Shown here piece by piece: positions 51,028 to 61,267 of a stretch of 64,000 nucleotides of DNA. The translations under genes and the position numbers were made by a program. The stretch covers positions 1 through 64,000 of IMG/VR virus record IMGVR_UViG_3300044844_001686. The stretch is one strand, 5' to 3'. Within the stretch, counting starts at the first letter, position 1; every line of letters begins with the position of its first letter. The notes under the pieces were generated by a model. It had not been told where the DNA came from. It searched no databases and saw only the letters and a list, made by a program, of their open reading frames with translations. This DNA is from a virus.

Positions 51028-54000
51028 CTATTTAATTCTTATGTAAATTGTTGCTGATATGTTAACATTATTTTCTGTTAGTAGCGGTTCTCCAGATTCG
51101 CTTAATAAATCGTCATTGAATACAAAATAGTTTTCTTCTGGTCTTTGTCTCGCACCACCAATAGAACCGTATTTTTCAGTAAATTGACCAGATTCTACCC
51201 TTACGAATTCGGATGGAATTTCAGAGTCTCTATTACTAGTACCATCACCCAAGAAATAATAAACATTATCGATAGAAGTTTTTATACAATTGTTTGATAA
51301 TAATAAAGTATTGTTCGACGTTATTATTCTACTTATTCTAGTATTGTAAGGAACGCTCTGGAATTGTATATAATTATATTTATATACGCCAACAGTGGTC
51401 TCGGTCTGTTTATCAAAGTAGCTATAGCTGTATCCGTTAGCATTAGCAGAAGCATTATGGGTCATAACAATGGTATTATTACCAGAAATTATTTGAGCAA
51501 CCTTTGTTCCGTTGGGTATATTGTTTCCGGTAATATATTGCCCAACAACAACGTTGGAGACAGATTCAACTTCTTTAAGCATGTTACTGTTATTAACAGT
51601 GTTAGCATAGATAGTCGTAGTATTTCCAACAACGATCTGATTTTTAATCAAATCAGACGTTAAATTGCTACTAGAAGAAGTTCTTATTACCACAACATTA
51701 CTATTACTAGAAGTATTGCATAGAATCAATTGGTGCGGTAATATGTACTTATTATCCGATCCAGACCAATTATCCATAACCAGCAATAAAGTATTGTTTT
51801 GGTTTTCAGTAGCGTTTTCTGTTAAAATTATGCTGCTGTTTGCAATATTAACAGATTTTATTTTAGTGTCCCAAAGAATTCCAGCACCATATATGTTTTG
51901 GTCTTTAGAAATATTGGGGAATGTAGACAACCGCAACATATTGGAATTATTAGAATCAAGCGTTGCATATTTGGAAATTGATTCTGGGAATCGCATTAAT
52001 TCAGAATTAAACTCGTTTTCGGCAACTTCTTCAGTAGCCAACGCAGCCCATATATATTCAAAATCGTCAATATAATTTACATAAGTTGATTCTTTTAATT
52101 CTATTTCAGAGTTAGCTTCGTTCTTTATTACCGCTTGACCAATTACCTTGGTTCCAGAAGGATGCATACTTTCATATAGAATATCTCTATATTTTGAGAT
52201 GTCTTTTTCAACAGAAACGACATAAGTAAAATTATTGTAGTTTTCATCTTCCAGAACAGAAAAAGAACTTGGTTGGTGCGATTCATCAATATATCTTCCA
52301 GAACCAAGTATCAGTCCGTTTAAGAATTTAGAATTTGCTTTAGCAGTACCATCACCATAAGTTAATATACCGTCTTTACCAACTATCTGAGAAGTTCCGT
52401 CTGGTAAAAATTTTCTAGGGAAAACATAGTCGGTTTTTATAGTTATTGGATATGTATTTGGTTCTATTATTTTGGTTTTTTGTAGAGTTAATTCTGCGTT
52501 AGGGTTTGGAAGTTTATTATAATTATAAACCCTTAGTATATAAGTAGATGTTTCAGAATTTTCGTCAAACGTGATTCTATTAATAGAATCAACATACGAC
52601 TTATAAGTAAAACTAGTAGAATTGGCTCCTTGATATACTATGTCTCCCTTTTGAGGTACATATAACAAACTTACGTTACTTACAGCGATATCCTGAACCT
52701 TTAGAGAAACTTTTGGCGCAGAAATATAATCTTCACCAAAATTGGTAATTTTTATTGTTGTTATTGAACCAATTCTATCTGTAATTGGTACCAGCTTTGC
52801 TCCATCGCCAAGTACAGTACTGACGTATAAGTCTGCTCCGGTTCCAACAAAAGAATAAGTGTTGGATACATAGGTTCCTGTCGCGCTATTAGATAATATT
52901 ACCCAACCATTAGAATATGAATTTATAACGGTTGTTGTAACAGGAATACCATTACCAGAAACAGTTTGCCCCACTAAAACATTTCCAGTAACAAAAGAAC
53001 TAGAAACCCTTAGTACATTATTGCTAGAAATACTAGCAGAAGTTTCCGTTGGTTTAACGTAAACGTAAGGCAATTCTCCGTTGGAATATCCAAACCCGCC
53101 TAAAGGGGCAGGGTTGTTTGTGGACGTATAATAAGAAACGGTGTTGATTTCGCCTCCAGATAATACTGAAGTAACGTTTGCAAAAGCCCCTCCACCAAGA
53201 CCACCAGAAAATAGTATTTCGTCCCCTACCTTGTAGCCAACTCCTCGTTTTCTATTACCAGAAGAGTCTGTTCTGATAAGGATTGGTCCTAGAATACCAA
53301 AATTTTTGATAGACGTTACCGTATTTGCTGCTGGAGTGTATCTAGGGTCGTATTCATCCCCCATTCCAAACGGCAAATCCGTTTCATACATTGATTCGGC
53401 GGATATGGTGGGAATTGTTCTAAATCCACCACCACCATTTTGAACAATAACTGTATCAATAGAATACGTCGAAAATTCTCTAAACGTAAATGCATTCGCC
53501 ATAACCGTATTTGCATTACATATTAAAGAATTTGCTAATGTTCTTGAGAAATTATAATTAAGAGTATTGCTTATTGGGAACCCAGTAAAAACGTTGCAAT
53601 TTAGTGGAATATTTTCTTTCAATTCCAAAGAATCCGCAACCATCATTGTCACGTTTGACGTATTTGCTGGATTTATAGCACCAACCGTTAATATAGGTTT
53701 ACCGGAATCGGGAGTTACAAAAATAAATGTGTTGGGATGTTCTCTATAACCATAAGATCCCTCTTCAACTTTTACGCGCTGTATAGCACCCAAAGTAACT
53801 TCCCCGACTTCAGCAACAGCACCAATATCAGAAGTTTCCTCTTCTAATCCTTCGTAAAAAACGACCGGGTCGCCCGATAAATAATAATTACCTCTATAAT
53901 TTCGATTAACGTCAACTGAAGATATAGTTCCTAATAGTTTTCCCTCTAATATTTCCCCTTCTTCTACTATATTACCTTCAACATCAAAATAAACGTTTTG

Positions 54001-54597
54001 GAGGTTTACGTCAACTACTTTTACAAATTCTCCAGTTTGGAACAACCTTTGTATGTCGGATATGAATATCTCTACCCTATCGTTTACAACCTTTGCCCTT
54101 TCGATTTTAGCCAAAGACTTTGAAATATCACCGAAAATAAACAAATTTTCAGCATTGATCCACCTAGAATCATTGGATTTAATTTTAACAGATTTAGGTA
54201 AAAACCATTTACCTGCAGACGCTTTTACTACATATTCTTTAGTTTCATATACGTCAGAATCAACATTATATAAACATCTAAATAGAAATTTATAAGCCGC
54301 TCTATTTCCTTTATTTTCATAAAGTTCTTTTGAGAACCTTAATAATTTTCTTTTGTCTGTAATAACATCTTTTGGAAATGCTGGCATAAACGTTGAATAA
54401 AAATATTCAACGAATTTTTCAACGGTAGAATCAATATCAATATATTCTTGTATTTTTTTAGATTCGCTTAATACATTAGAATCTTGTTCTAACCATTCAT
54501 AATAAGATTCTATAAAAGCAACAAAATTCTGATAGTTATCATCTTCCCTAACGAAACTAGGTAATTGCTGTTGTACTAATAGAGAAGTTTTTATCAT
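51028..54597 (-). CDS. 7: Baseplate wedge protein gp7
   Basis: 1189 aa (T4 gp7 is 1032 aa). It lies between gp6 and gp8, the T4 gp7 position. The N-terminal about 130 residues are helical and conserved in this protein group: LLVQQQLPSFVREDDNYQNF, VAFIESYYEWLEQDSNVLSE, FVEYFYSTFMPAFPKDVITD and ENKGNRAAYKFLFRCLYN. Long beta-rich tandem domains (YSNGWVILSNSATGTYVSNT) follow, and the C-terminal part has IGGARQRPEENYFVFNDDLL. It starts at ATG 54597 in a TAATG overlap with gp6, so they are coupled. The family call rests on position and N-terminal pattern. Confidence 0.82.
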   Translation of the reverse strand: MIKTSLLVQQQLPSFVREDDNYQNFVAFIESYYEWLEQDSNVLSESKKIQEYIDIDSTVEKFVEYFYSTFMPAFPKDVITDKRKLLRFSKELYENKGNRAAYKFLFRCLYNVDSDVYETKEYVVKASAGKWFLPKSVKIKSNDSRWINAENLFIFGDISKSLAKIERAKVVNDRVEIFISDIQRLFQTGEFVKVVDVNLQNVYFDVEGNIVEEGEILEGKLLGTISSVDVNRNYRGNYYLSGDPVVFYEGLEEETSDIGAVAEVGEVTLGAIQRVKVEEGSYGYREHPNTFIFVTPDSGKPILTVGAINPANTSNVTMMVADSLELKENIPLNCNVFTGFPISNTLNYNFSRTLANSLICNANTVMANAFTFREFSTYSIDTVIVQNGGGGFRTIPTISAESMYETDLPFGMGDEYDPRYTPAANTVTSIKNFGILGPILIRTDSSGNRKRGVGYKVGDEILFSGGLGGGAFANVTSVLSGGEINTVSYYTSTNNPAPLGGFGYSNGELPYVYVKPTETSASISSNNVLRVSSSFVTGNVLVGQTVSGNGIPVTTTVINSYSNGWVILSNSATGTYVSNTYSFVGTGADLYVSTVLGDGAKLVPITDRIGSITTIKITNFGEDYISAPKVSLKVQDIAVSNVSLLYVPQKGDIVYQGANSTSFTYKSYVDSINRITFDENSETSTYILRVYNYNKLPNPNAELTLQKTKIIEPNTYPITIKTDYVFPRKFLPDGTSQIVGKDGILTYGDGTAKANSKFLNGLILGSGRYIDESHQPSSFSVLEDENYNNFTYVVSVEKDISKYRDILYESMHPSGTKVIGQAVIKNEANSEIELKESTYVNYIDDFEYIWAALATEEVAENEFNSELMRFPESISKYATLDSNNSNMLRLSTFPNISKDQNIYGAGILWDTKIKSVNIANSSIILTENATENQNNTLLLVMDNWSGSDNKYILPHQLILCNTSSNSNVVVIRTSSSSNLTSDLIKNQIVVGNTTTIYANTVNNSNMLKEVESVSNVVVGQYITGNNIPNGTKVAQIISGNNTIVMTHNASANANGYSYSYFDKQTETTVGVYKYNYIQFQSVPYNTRISRIITSNNTLLLSNNCIKTSIDNVYYFLGDGTSNRDSEIPSEFVRVESGQFTEKYGSIGGARQRPEENYFVFNDDLLSESGEPLLTENNVNISATIYIRIK

Positions 54598-56684
54598 TAG
54601 GATTTCTCTTTGATGTTTATCACTATTGCTGAAGGGTCAAACTGGTCTATAGTTAATATTCTATTTCTACTGGAACTTATAATGTTAGATTGAGGTTTTG
54701 CCGTCAAAGTTAATTGTGCCAATGGGTTATTCACATTCAAAGGATTAAAATCTGTTAGAGTTACTTTTCCAGTATAATAATCAACAACGCCAACATTTTC
54801 ATCAAAAGAAGTTTTTATATTTTTCTTATTGTAATAATAAGATTTTATAGTACCATACCTACCTTGTAGTGTTGCTGTTGCTTGACCCAGATTTCCACCA
54901 CCACCCTCAATTTCAATAATTGCCTGAGAATAATTCGCTCCGGGGTTATCAACAACAATTTTGCTCAAAGAACCATTAACAACTATAGAATACGCATTAG
55001 CGCCAGACCCATCACCAACTATTTTTATTGAAGGGTTTGTTTTATATCCAAATCCGGGATTAACAATATCGATTGATTCAACACCCCCAGAATATGAAGG
55101 CAATTCTTCAAGGTATATCCCATCAATAACGGCATAAGAATTTTGTCTATCATAATATTGCATAGAAGGAGAAGAAGTTATACCAGAAAATAATATACCC
55201 CTCTCCAATACGCTTCCAAACTCTAATTCATATGTTGTGGCTACTTCTAAACTTGGTAAGAACTTCTTTTGAAGGGTTACGTCTATTTCGTTGGTCACGA
55301 TAGAATTATCAGCGTTCTGAACTGCGAACATTAAATCCGGGTAACTAAATGTAGAATTAAAAGAGTTTAAAGTTTCTCTTGAAAACTCTTGTATGGAAGT
55401 TCTTATTCTAGATTCAAGTTCACCAACGCTCAGTATAGTTTTTCTGGAATCATATATTACATCTATTTCTAATTTAATATATGTGTAGTCTGGATCAATA
55501 ATAGTAGGCTCAACAGTAATTACATTCAAAGGTTTAATCAACTTTGTTTTCACAATTTCTTTTTGAGATGTTGTTAAAGCGTAACCTCCTTGTGGTTTTA
55601 GAGAAACAAAAACTTGACCATACACAGGAGGATCATTTTCTTGTCCACCCCAAACATTAACAGAATCAAATATAAACCCATAATTATTGTTATTCAATAG
55701 GGTCATATAATCTTGATTCGTTACTGCCCTATTTTGCGCCGAGTATGATTTTGGAGCAATAAATTTTATTGACTCAATAGATTCTTTTTCTCTGCCTCCA
55801 AAGGCTGGACTAGTAGTTTCAACGCTTATGATGCCAGAAGCAAGCTGTTCGTTACCCCCCACAATAGTGAATTCTTTAGCTCCGTTTGCAATACTACCAT
55901 CAGACGTTATGTAGGAAACTATTACAACATTACCGTTTTCTAATTGTTTACCAAGAACTCCATCACCAAAGTAAATTTCATAAAAACCATCCATAGATTC
56001 TTGAACGAAATAAATTTCTGATTCAGGAGTTATGGACAAAGTTTCAGTAGAACCCGTATAAAAAGAAACAGAAGAAAAATCCAACCGAGACTTTTGGACT
56101 ATTACTTGGAGTGTGCTTAGGTCTATATTTGCGTCTGGTATTTTATATATACCCTTTGGGTTTTCTTTTAAATTATACGTGAATGTATACTGTACTGGTT
56201 CTCCTTGTTTTACTATAACGTCTGCTATTACTATAGCAGTATTAGGGTTATTATTTGGATCGTTATTAACAACGTATTCTTTATCGGTCATAAAAACGTA
56301 GTTAACACCATCAACAGACTCTGATATAAATTTTGTAAATTTAGGAATAGTTATAGACGGTAGTTCATAATTAGTAATGGTTAATTTAATTGTGGCAGTA
56401 GGAGCAACAACAGATCTTGGAAAATACCCTAACATTTTCGAATGCGATATTACGGAAGCTCTTTTAACGGCAGAATCCAAAAACATTTCATTAGCAACCA
56501 TATTCAAATAGAAGGCATTATAATGGGTATTGTACGCTAAAACGTCTAATAAAGTTTGAAGAACACTACCAGTATAATCTGCGTCTTTTAGAACATCTTG
56601 ACCTCTAAGGAAAGTTAATAAATTACTTTTGATCTGATCAAAATCTGTCCCCACAAGAGTTAAATTAGAATTAGAGGTTGCCAT
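54597..56684 (-). CDS. 6: Baseplate wedge protein gp6
   Basis: Core wedge subunit that forms the iris around the hub. The 695-aa length is close to T4 gp6 (660 aa). It has a baseplate J-like architecture: DFDQIKSNLLTFLRGQDVLK, SVLQTLLDVLAYNTHYNAFY, ANEMFLDSAVKRASVISHSK, then a beta domain (DGVLGKQLENGNVVIVSYIT). AVTNQDYMTLLNNNNYGFIF and SYPDLMFAVQNADNSIVTNE are typical of this family. The C-terminal 170 residues contain Gly-rich beta-repeats (NPGFGYKTNPSIKIVGDGSG) like those in gp7 and gp8. It starts 10 nt after gp25. Confidence 0.95.
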   Translation of the reverse strand: MATSNSNLTLVGTDFDQIKSNLLTFLRGQDVLKDADYTGSVLQTLLDVLAYNTHYNAFYLNMVANEMFLDSAVKRASVISHSKMLGYFPRSVVAPTATIKLTITNYELPSITIPKFTKFISESVDGVNYVFMTDKEYVVNNDPNNNPNTAIVIADVIVKQGEPVQYTFTYNLKENPKGIYKIPDANIDLSTLQVIVQKSRLDFSSVSFYTGSTETLSITPESEIYFVQESMDGFYEIYFGDGVLGKQLENGNVVIVSYITSDGSIANGAKEFTIVGGNEQLASGIISVETTSPAFGGREKESIESIKFIAPKSYSAQNRAVTNQDYMTLLNNNNYGFIFDSVNVWGGQENDPPVYGQVFVSLKPQGGYALTTSQKEIVKTKLIKPLNVITVEPTIIDPDYTYIKLEIDVIYDSRKTILSVGELESRIRTSIQEFSRETLNSFNSTFSYPDLMFAVQNADNSIVTNEIDVTLQKKFLPSLEVATTYELEFGSVLERGILFSGITSSPSMQYYDRQNSYAVIDGIYLEELPSYSGGVESIDIVNPGFGYKTNPSIKIVGDGSGANAYSIVVNGSLSKIVVDNPGANYSQAIIEIEGGGGNLGQATATLQGRYGTIKSYYYNKKNIKTSFDENVGVVDYYTGKVTLTDFNPLNVNNPLAQLTLTAKPQSNIISSSRNRILTIDQFDPSAIVINIKEKS

Positions 56685-56694
56685 TTATTTTTTC

Positions 56695-57087
56695 CTATCT
56701 TGATCTTTCTAAAAGCATATCTACTACAACTGGTGTCGTTGAATTTTCTATATAAAATACAATATTTGCTCGTAATGCGTTTTCGTCAGGATAACCTTTA
56801 ACTTGAACAAAAACATTTTTTGCTCTGGGTTCAAAAGTTGTTACAACATTATAAATTTCTCTCTGAATGTAATTTTCTGTAAGAGAAGTAATTGGTTCAA
56901 ACAACATTTTCTTAACGTTTGACCCTATTTCAGATTGAAACGGTCTTTCGTAATGGTTTGTAAGAACCAAATTTCTAACAGAACGAATTACTGCCTTCTC
57001 GTTTATACTCATAACCAAATCTTGTTTAACAGGATGTATGTTAAACATTAGGTCTAAGTCCGAGTATATTATGTCTTTATTTTGCAT
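56695..57087 (-). CDS. 25: Baseplate wedge protein gp25 (GPW/gp25 family)
   Basis: 130 aa, the same size as T4 gp25 (132 aa). The family pattern is complete: YSDLDLMFNIHPVKQDLVMS near the start, AVIRSVRNLVLTNHYERPFQ, SEIGSNVKKMLFEP, and the conserved FEPRAKNVFVQVKG with its E-P-R motif, which contacts sheath initiation. It connects the wedge to the tail sheath. It sits between gp5 and gp6, with a near-consensus late promoter at 57092-57099. Confidence 0.96.
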   Translation of the reverse strand: MQNKDIIYSDLDLMFNIHPVKQDLVMSINEKAVIRSVRNLVLTNHYERPFQSEIGSNVKKMLFEPITSLTENYIQREIYNVVTTFEPRAKNVFVQVKGYPDENALRANIVFYIENSTTPVVVDMLLERSR

Positions 57088-57091
57088 GTAT

Positions 57092-57099
57092 TATTTATT
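57092..57099 (-). promoter_or_regulatory. Near-consensus late promoter close to the gp25 start
   Basis: AATAAATA on the minus strand. It lies only a few nucleotides before ATG 57087, too close for a normal leader, so it may serve gp6 or be a chance match. Confidence 0.25.
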
Positions 57100-57865
57100 A
57101 GCCCCCGCTATAGTGTATACCAATAGCATCTGTGTGAGTACCTGTAGTTTTGTGATTCGGAGTATCTTCATTAATGCCGCCAGGAGCTTTATTATTTATG
57201 GAACCAGTCGCAATTATATTAACATTTTTACCCGAAATGGTGATATTTCCTCCAGAATCTATAGAAATAAAACTTCCAGTTCTATGAATTAAAGTAACCC
57301 TTTCCGCGTTTGGAGTATCGTCTAAATCCAAATAATGCCCAGATTCAGTTTGTATTGAAAATACATATGGATATTTCCCTCCATGAGACTTACCATATGG
57401 CGTTTGATCCATATTTTCGTTTCTAGCAGACCTGCTAATTGTTGGCTGATTTAATTCTCCGTCTCCAGGATATCTCGTTTGTCCAGAATGCAATGTTCTT
57501 GGTCTTTGTTTTATTTCTTCTTCTGTTGCTGGGTCTGCAAAACCTTTTTCCTTAGGATACCTTATTTCTGGTATATTTGGAATTACCCCCATATAAAACG
57601 GTACTTGCGCGTATTCTCCATCCATAAAAAACCCAAACAAAACTTCTCCTTCCTTTGGTACGTGAGAAATTTGGTATGCGTTTGCCGACATAACAGGTTG
57701 CGCCCATAATAAACCGTCAGAAGGAACGTTTGATTTATCGTCTTTATGCCAACCAAAAATTCTAACCCTAACCCTACCAACTTTCAAAGGGTCTTTACGG
57801 TCTTCTACTATACCAGTCCACCAAATAAACCCATCCATCCCAGGGAAATTTTTAGTTTTTTCCAT
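57098..57865 (-). CDS. 5: Baseplate hub spike protein gp5 without a lysozyme domain
   Basis: 255 aa (T4 gp5 is 575 aa). The N-terminal OB-fold is typical: WWTGIVEDRKDPLKVGRVRV, LLWAQPVMSANAYQISHVPK, EGEVLFGFFMDGEYAQVPFY. A linker (RPRTLHSGQTRYPGDGELNQ) leads to a C-terminal spike of short beta-strands (HYLDLDDTPNAERVTLIHRT, GSFISIDSGGNITISGKNVN) resembling the gp5/VgrG beta-helix. The T4 lysozyme-like domain between them is absent. GGTGAT precedes the ATG. Puncturing without peptidoglycan cutting is implied, or the enzyme is elsewhere. Confidence 0.92.
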   Translation of the reverse strand: MEKTKNFPGMDGFIWWTGIVEDRKDPLKVGRVRVRIFGWHKDDKSNVPSDGLLWAQPVMSANAYQISHVPKEGEVLFGFFMDGEYAQVPFYMGVIPNIPEIRYPKEKGFADPATEEEIKQRPRTLHSGQTRYPGDGELNQPTISRSARNENMDQTPYGKSHGGKYPYVFSIQTESGHYLDLDDTPNAERVTLIHRTGSFISIDSGGNITISGKNVNIIATGSINNKAPGGINEDTPNHKTTGTHTDAIGIHYSGG

Positions 57866-57868
57866 GCA

Positions 57869-59365
57869 TCACCACCATTTATAATTATCAGAACGGACCT
57901 GTATTATAACATTATTACTATTGTCAAAAGGTTTTAATCCTTGAACGTTAGTTCTCGCTTCTACTTGTCCACAATAAGCGTCTTTTACGCATTCTAAAAC
58001 CGTTTCATAAACACCTTGATCAAACCTTTGTCTAACTGCAGAAACCAAATACCTACCCTTCAAAAACCTATCCAAAGGTTTTGTACCTTTTTCTTCTTTT
58101 GCTTGCGGAAAATGTACATAAATTATGTTACCAACGGCAATATATGGGTCTCCGGATATAAGCAATTTTAACCTATTGAAATTTATCAACCCCAATTGAG
58201 CAAATCTGTACGGGATGGTATTCTCAACAAAATTTTGAGGTATATTTGGCTGTCTTTCTTTTATATATGGATTATTTTTTTGGTTTGTCGTTGATGGAGC
58301 AATTTTTACTACTGGTTGATATTCGTTATGTTTTTTCTTAAATCTATCTTCTGCGTTACTAAGAATAGGGTTTTTATTATAGGTCTTATACATTTCAACT
58401 TTTTTTGCCAAATGATTATTAAAGTATTTTTCATAATCAAATACCTTTTCTTCGTGAGTTCTTCTTAAATAATCAATAGCAATAAGTTTATTTGAAACCA
58501 TCCCGCTTTGCATCATATCCATTGCGTCGTGATTATCTACAATTTGATATGATATAATCTGCTCAAAGGGGTCGAAATCAAAATTCATATCTTCTTTTGG
58601 AGAAAGGTTCTTAGTACCATACCAATACCCAGAAGTGTTTTTACTTTTTTTGAACGGGCTTTTATATTCAAATTTAGGGATATTATTAAATATTGATAGT
58701 ATGGATCTAAAATTCCAACCATACCTGTTCTTATAAAATAGGTATGTCGCACCACCTTCTGGACCACCATGAGAACCAGAACTATTATCAGCAATCGCCA
58801 TAGTACATAACCAAGCAACAGCTTCAAGGGGTCTCATATTCGGAATTACTATATCATACTTACCAAAAGTGGGTTCAATATTAGCGTCTGGAAATTTATC
58901 TTTTGGAATTTTCAAAACATTTAAAGCGATATCTTTTACGATATCAGATATTCTCATTTGTTTATAAGATTTATTTAACTGCATCCGATTTGAAAGGAAT
59001 TCTTCTTCGCAACAAAAATGTAATACGAAGGTTTCGTTAAATTCTCTTCCAGTTAAGTGCCTTCCTTGAGTTTTAAATATTCTAAACATCCCACGAAACC
59101 GTTTATTTTTATCTAAATTTCCGGGTTTGTCGAATTCCAAAAGTACAAACTCGTCGCCGCACCAAGAATAAGCGTTATGCAAACCACCAGAGTCGTTTAA
59201 AACTATATTACCAGAAGTGGCGTTAGAAAATATATCCTCAAAATAGTTAATTTCAACCAAAGTTGGTTTTAAGTCTATGATTTTATTTTCTGCAGATAAA
59301 ATCTGACACTTATATAATTCTAAACCATTAAGTTGAGTTACTGCGTTATCTGTAATTTCTGCCAT
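57869..59365 (-). CDS. Baseplate hub protein (gp27-like)
   Basis: 498 aa. LDLKPTLVEINYFEDIFSNA-like sequence at about 30-49, then SGNIVLNDSGGLHNAY and FRIFKTQGRHLTGREFNETF, which match the hub tube-like domain pattern. SYKQMRISDIVKDIALNVLK and MRPLEAVAWLCTMAIADNSS follow. The C-terminal part has GDPYIAVGNIIYVHFPQAKE and DRFLKGRYLVSAVRQRFD, close to the gpD/gp27 group. It is next to gp5, its expected binding partner, and would form the trimeric hub under the tube. T4 gp27 is 391 aa. The assignment rests on pattern and position. Confidence 0.72.
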   Translation of the reverse strand: MAEITDNAVTQLNGLELYKCQILSAENKIIDLKPTLVEINYFEDIFSNATSGNIVLNDSGGLHNAYSWCGDEFVLLEFDKPGNLDKNKRFRGMFRIFKTQGRHLTGREFNETFVLHFCCEEEFLSNRMQLNKSYKQMRISDIVKDIALNVLKIPKDKFPDANIEPTFGKYDIVIPNMRPLEAVAWLCTMAIADNSSGSHGGPEGGATYLFYKNRYGWNFRSILSIFNNIPKFEYKSPFKKSKNTSGYWYGTKNLSPKEDMNFDFDPFEQIISYQIVDNHDAMDMMQSGMVSNKLIAIDYLRRTHEEKVFDYEKYFNNHLAKKVEMYKTYNKNPILSNAEDRFKKKHNEYQPVVKIAPSTTNQKNNPYIKERQPNIPQNFVENTIPYRFAQLGLINFNRLKLLISGDPYIAVGNIIYVHFPQAKEEKGTKPLDRFLKGRYLVSAVRQRFDQGVYETVLECVKDAYCGQVEARTNVQGLKPFDNSNNVIIQVRSDNYKWW

Positions 59366-59367
59366 AA

Positions 59368-60210
59368 TTATTGTTTAATCAATCGTTGAAATTCTTCTTG
59401 AGCCTTTCGTATGTAATTTTTATCTAAAATTTTAACGTTTCTTTTAGATTCATTTATTTCCATTTCTCTATCATAGATAGTTATTTCTGGGTATTTTTTT
59501 GAAACTTCATATATACTATAATTAGATTGCGAATTATAGATAAATATTTTCCCATTAGTTTCACTACTTTTTGCTGGTATAGTTATATTAAATAAACTGT
59601 TCGCAGAATCAATAGATTCAACTTTAGCAAAATTTGGTATAAACTCATTACCGATTAATATATCCCCAACATTTAATACGGAGCCAGCATTAAGTGTTAA
59701 TTGGTAAGAATTTAATTCCGATTCCGCATAAATTGTATAAGGGGTTCCAGTAGAATAAGTATTGGTAAATTCTAGTTCTCTGTACGACTTTTCGTCAATA
59801 ACATAATTTCTTTTAGATATCCCTTCGCTTGTAGTTATAGTAACTGTCTTTTGGTATCTATATATCGGGTCAGGGGTTGTTTGGGCGTATGCCAATCCAG
59901 TTTTGTTAACTATAGACCCTTGTTCTTTATATTTGTCTTCAATATATTTGTTGAAAGTATAATAATCTATTGGGAAATCCCAATTCGCATCAAAAATATT
60001 ATTCGTGAATAGAATAACCCAGTGTAATTCTTCTTCTCCGTAATACTTGTGCGCTAAGTGTTCTGGTCTATCAGAATCCTTATACTTATAATTGTAATAT
60101 ATTCTTGGATCATTTAACCAAGATTCCCTAACCTTTGCTCTAACAAGCAGGTCTGTAACTATTTGTTTATTGTAAACAATACTAGGGTAAAAATAAAAGA
60201 AATTTGACAT
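59368..60210 (-). CDS. 53: Baseplate wedge protein gp53
   Basis: 280 aa (T4 gp53 is 196 aa). The first 90 residues carry the gp53 signature: FFYFYPSIVYNKQIVTDLLV, RESWLNDPRIYYNYKYKDSD, RPEHLAHKYYGEEELHWVIL and FTNNIFDANWDFPIDYYTFN. This is the LysM-like module that binds gp6/gp25. A long beta-rich middle and a C-terminal region with KYPEITIYDREMEINESKRN, then LDKNYIRKAQEEFQRLIK, follow. It starts directly after the gp48 stop codon. Confidence 0.93.
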   Translation of the reverse strand: MSNFFYFYPSIVYNKQIVTDLLVRAKVRESWLNDPRIYYNYKYKDSDRPEHLAHKYYGEEELHWVILFTNNIFDANWDFPIDYYTFNKYIEDKYKEQGSIVNKTGLAYAQTTPDPIYRYQKTVTITTSEGISKRNYVIDEKSYRELEFTNTYSTGTPYTIYAESELNSYQLTLNAGSVLNVGDILIGNEFIPNFAKVESIDSANSLFNITIPAKSSETNGKIFIYNSQSNYSIYEVSKKYPEITIYDREMEINESKRNVKILDKNYIRKAQEEFQRLIKQ

Positions 60211-61236
60211 TTAGTAACCTGCTTCAATATCTTGCTTAGTCACAACCTGAGTCTCAGTAAAATGTAAAGACATTCTTGTTTGTATGGGCATACCATCTAC
60301 GTGGGTTGACCAACCCGTTGGAGCGTAATCCACGTCATACCCAGTAAGAACGCAAGTGGAAACTTGATGTATTTTAGTGTTTCTAGAACCCCTGTGCATA
60401 AACTCTATATCAAAAGTTCCAGGAGCAATATAAAATAAACCATAATCTAATACTGCCTCCGGATGAGCATGAAACCTAAACGCTCTTATTATTTGCTGTA
60501 CTGACTCTGCTTCTTTTGGACTTTTTGGGGTGAAGAAAAAATCGTATGAGAATTCTCGCAAACCAACTTGCCTAAAAAGAACCAACATTTGATCGTTTAC
60601 AGTGACTCCACCAATTTTACCAAGGTTTTCCAAAAGGTTCATAGCGCCAGAAATACCTTGAACCAATTTACTGTTAGTTACCTTACTAAGATAACCAGAA
60701 AGGGTTTTATCCAAAGAATTTAACAAAGAAGCGCCCATTTGTCTAGCGGAAGTGTGTTCGTATTGTATTTGCGAACTATACGACATAGTATCTGGAATAT
60801 AAAGCGAAATCGCTTGGGATATCCTTTGGGTTCTAATATGGTTTACAGCGCCAGCAGCAGAAGTTGGGTCTTTGATTGGAGTCCCGTCGCGTTCAACTTC
60901 CTTTATAGAATATCCGTTCGAAGTAATACCGATAGAACCAAGTAAACCACCAACTTCTGGCATACCTTCATAAGAATAAGAAGAAATTCCTGTTTTTCCG
61001 TCTTTTTCCCAATATTTACCCCAAACTGGAGCGTTCACGTAAAAATTTATATAATGCCCATGCATAAAATAATGTTCTATATCTTCTGGATATTTTAACG
61101 ATATAAAGTCATACATACCAACATTTCTACTGGGAAACACACCCCCAGGACTAAACGCTTCTAAACCTTCTAGGATCAAAGTTTCTGGGTCTAAAGAAGC
61201 TAGAGGATTTGCAGCTAAAAATGAAGGCATTGCCAT
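60211..61236 (-). CDS. 48: Baseplate tail-tube cap protein gp48
   Basis: 341 aa (T4 gp48 is 364 aa). It joins the hub to the tail tube as one of the two tube-initiating rings. The N-terminus is Pro/Gly-rich (FSPGGVFPSRNVGMYDFISL, YPEDIEHYFMHGHYINFYVN). The core has ISQAISLYIPDTMSYSSQIQ and FRQVGLREFSYDFFFTPKSP. The C-terminus has FHAHPEAVLDYGLFYIAPGT and CVLTGYDVDYAPTGWSTHVD, with a final strand MSLHFTETQVVTKQDI, as in tube-like proteins. The late promoter is at 61268-61275. It is the first gene of the minus-strand baseplate cluster. Confidence 0.9.
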   Translation of the reverse strand: MAMPSFLAANPLASLDPETLILEGLEAFSPGGVFPSRNVGMYDFISLKYPEDIEHYFMHGHYINFYVNAPVWGKYWEKDGKTGISSYSYEGMPEVGGLLGSIGITSNGYSIKEVERDGTPIKDPTSAAGAVNHIRTQRISQAISLYIPDTMSYSSQIQYEHTSARQMGASLLNSLDKTLSGYLSKVTNSKLVQGISGAMNLLENLGKIGGVTVNDQMLVLFRQVGLREFSYDFFFTPKSPKEAESVQQIIRAFRFHAHPEAVLDYGLFYIAPGTFDIEFMHRGSRNTKIHQVSTCVLTGYDVDYAPTGWSTHVDGMPIQTRMSLHFTETQVVTKQDIEAGY

Positions 61237-61267
61237 AAGAAATTCCTACGAATCTACTAAATAATAT

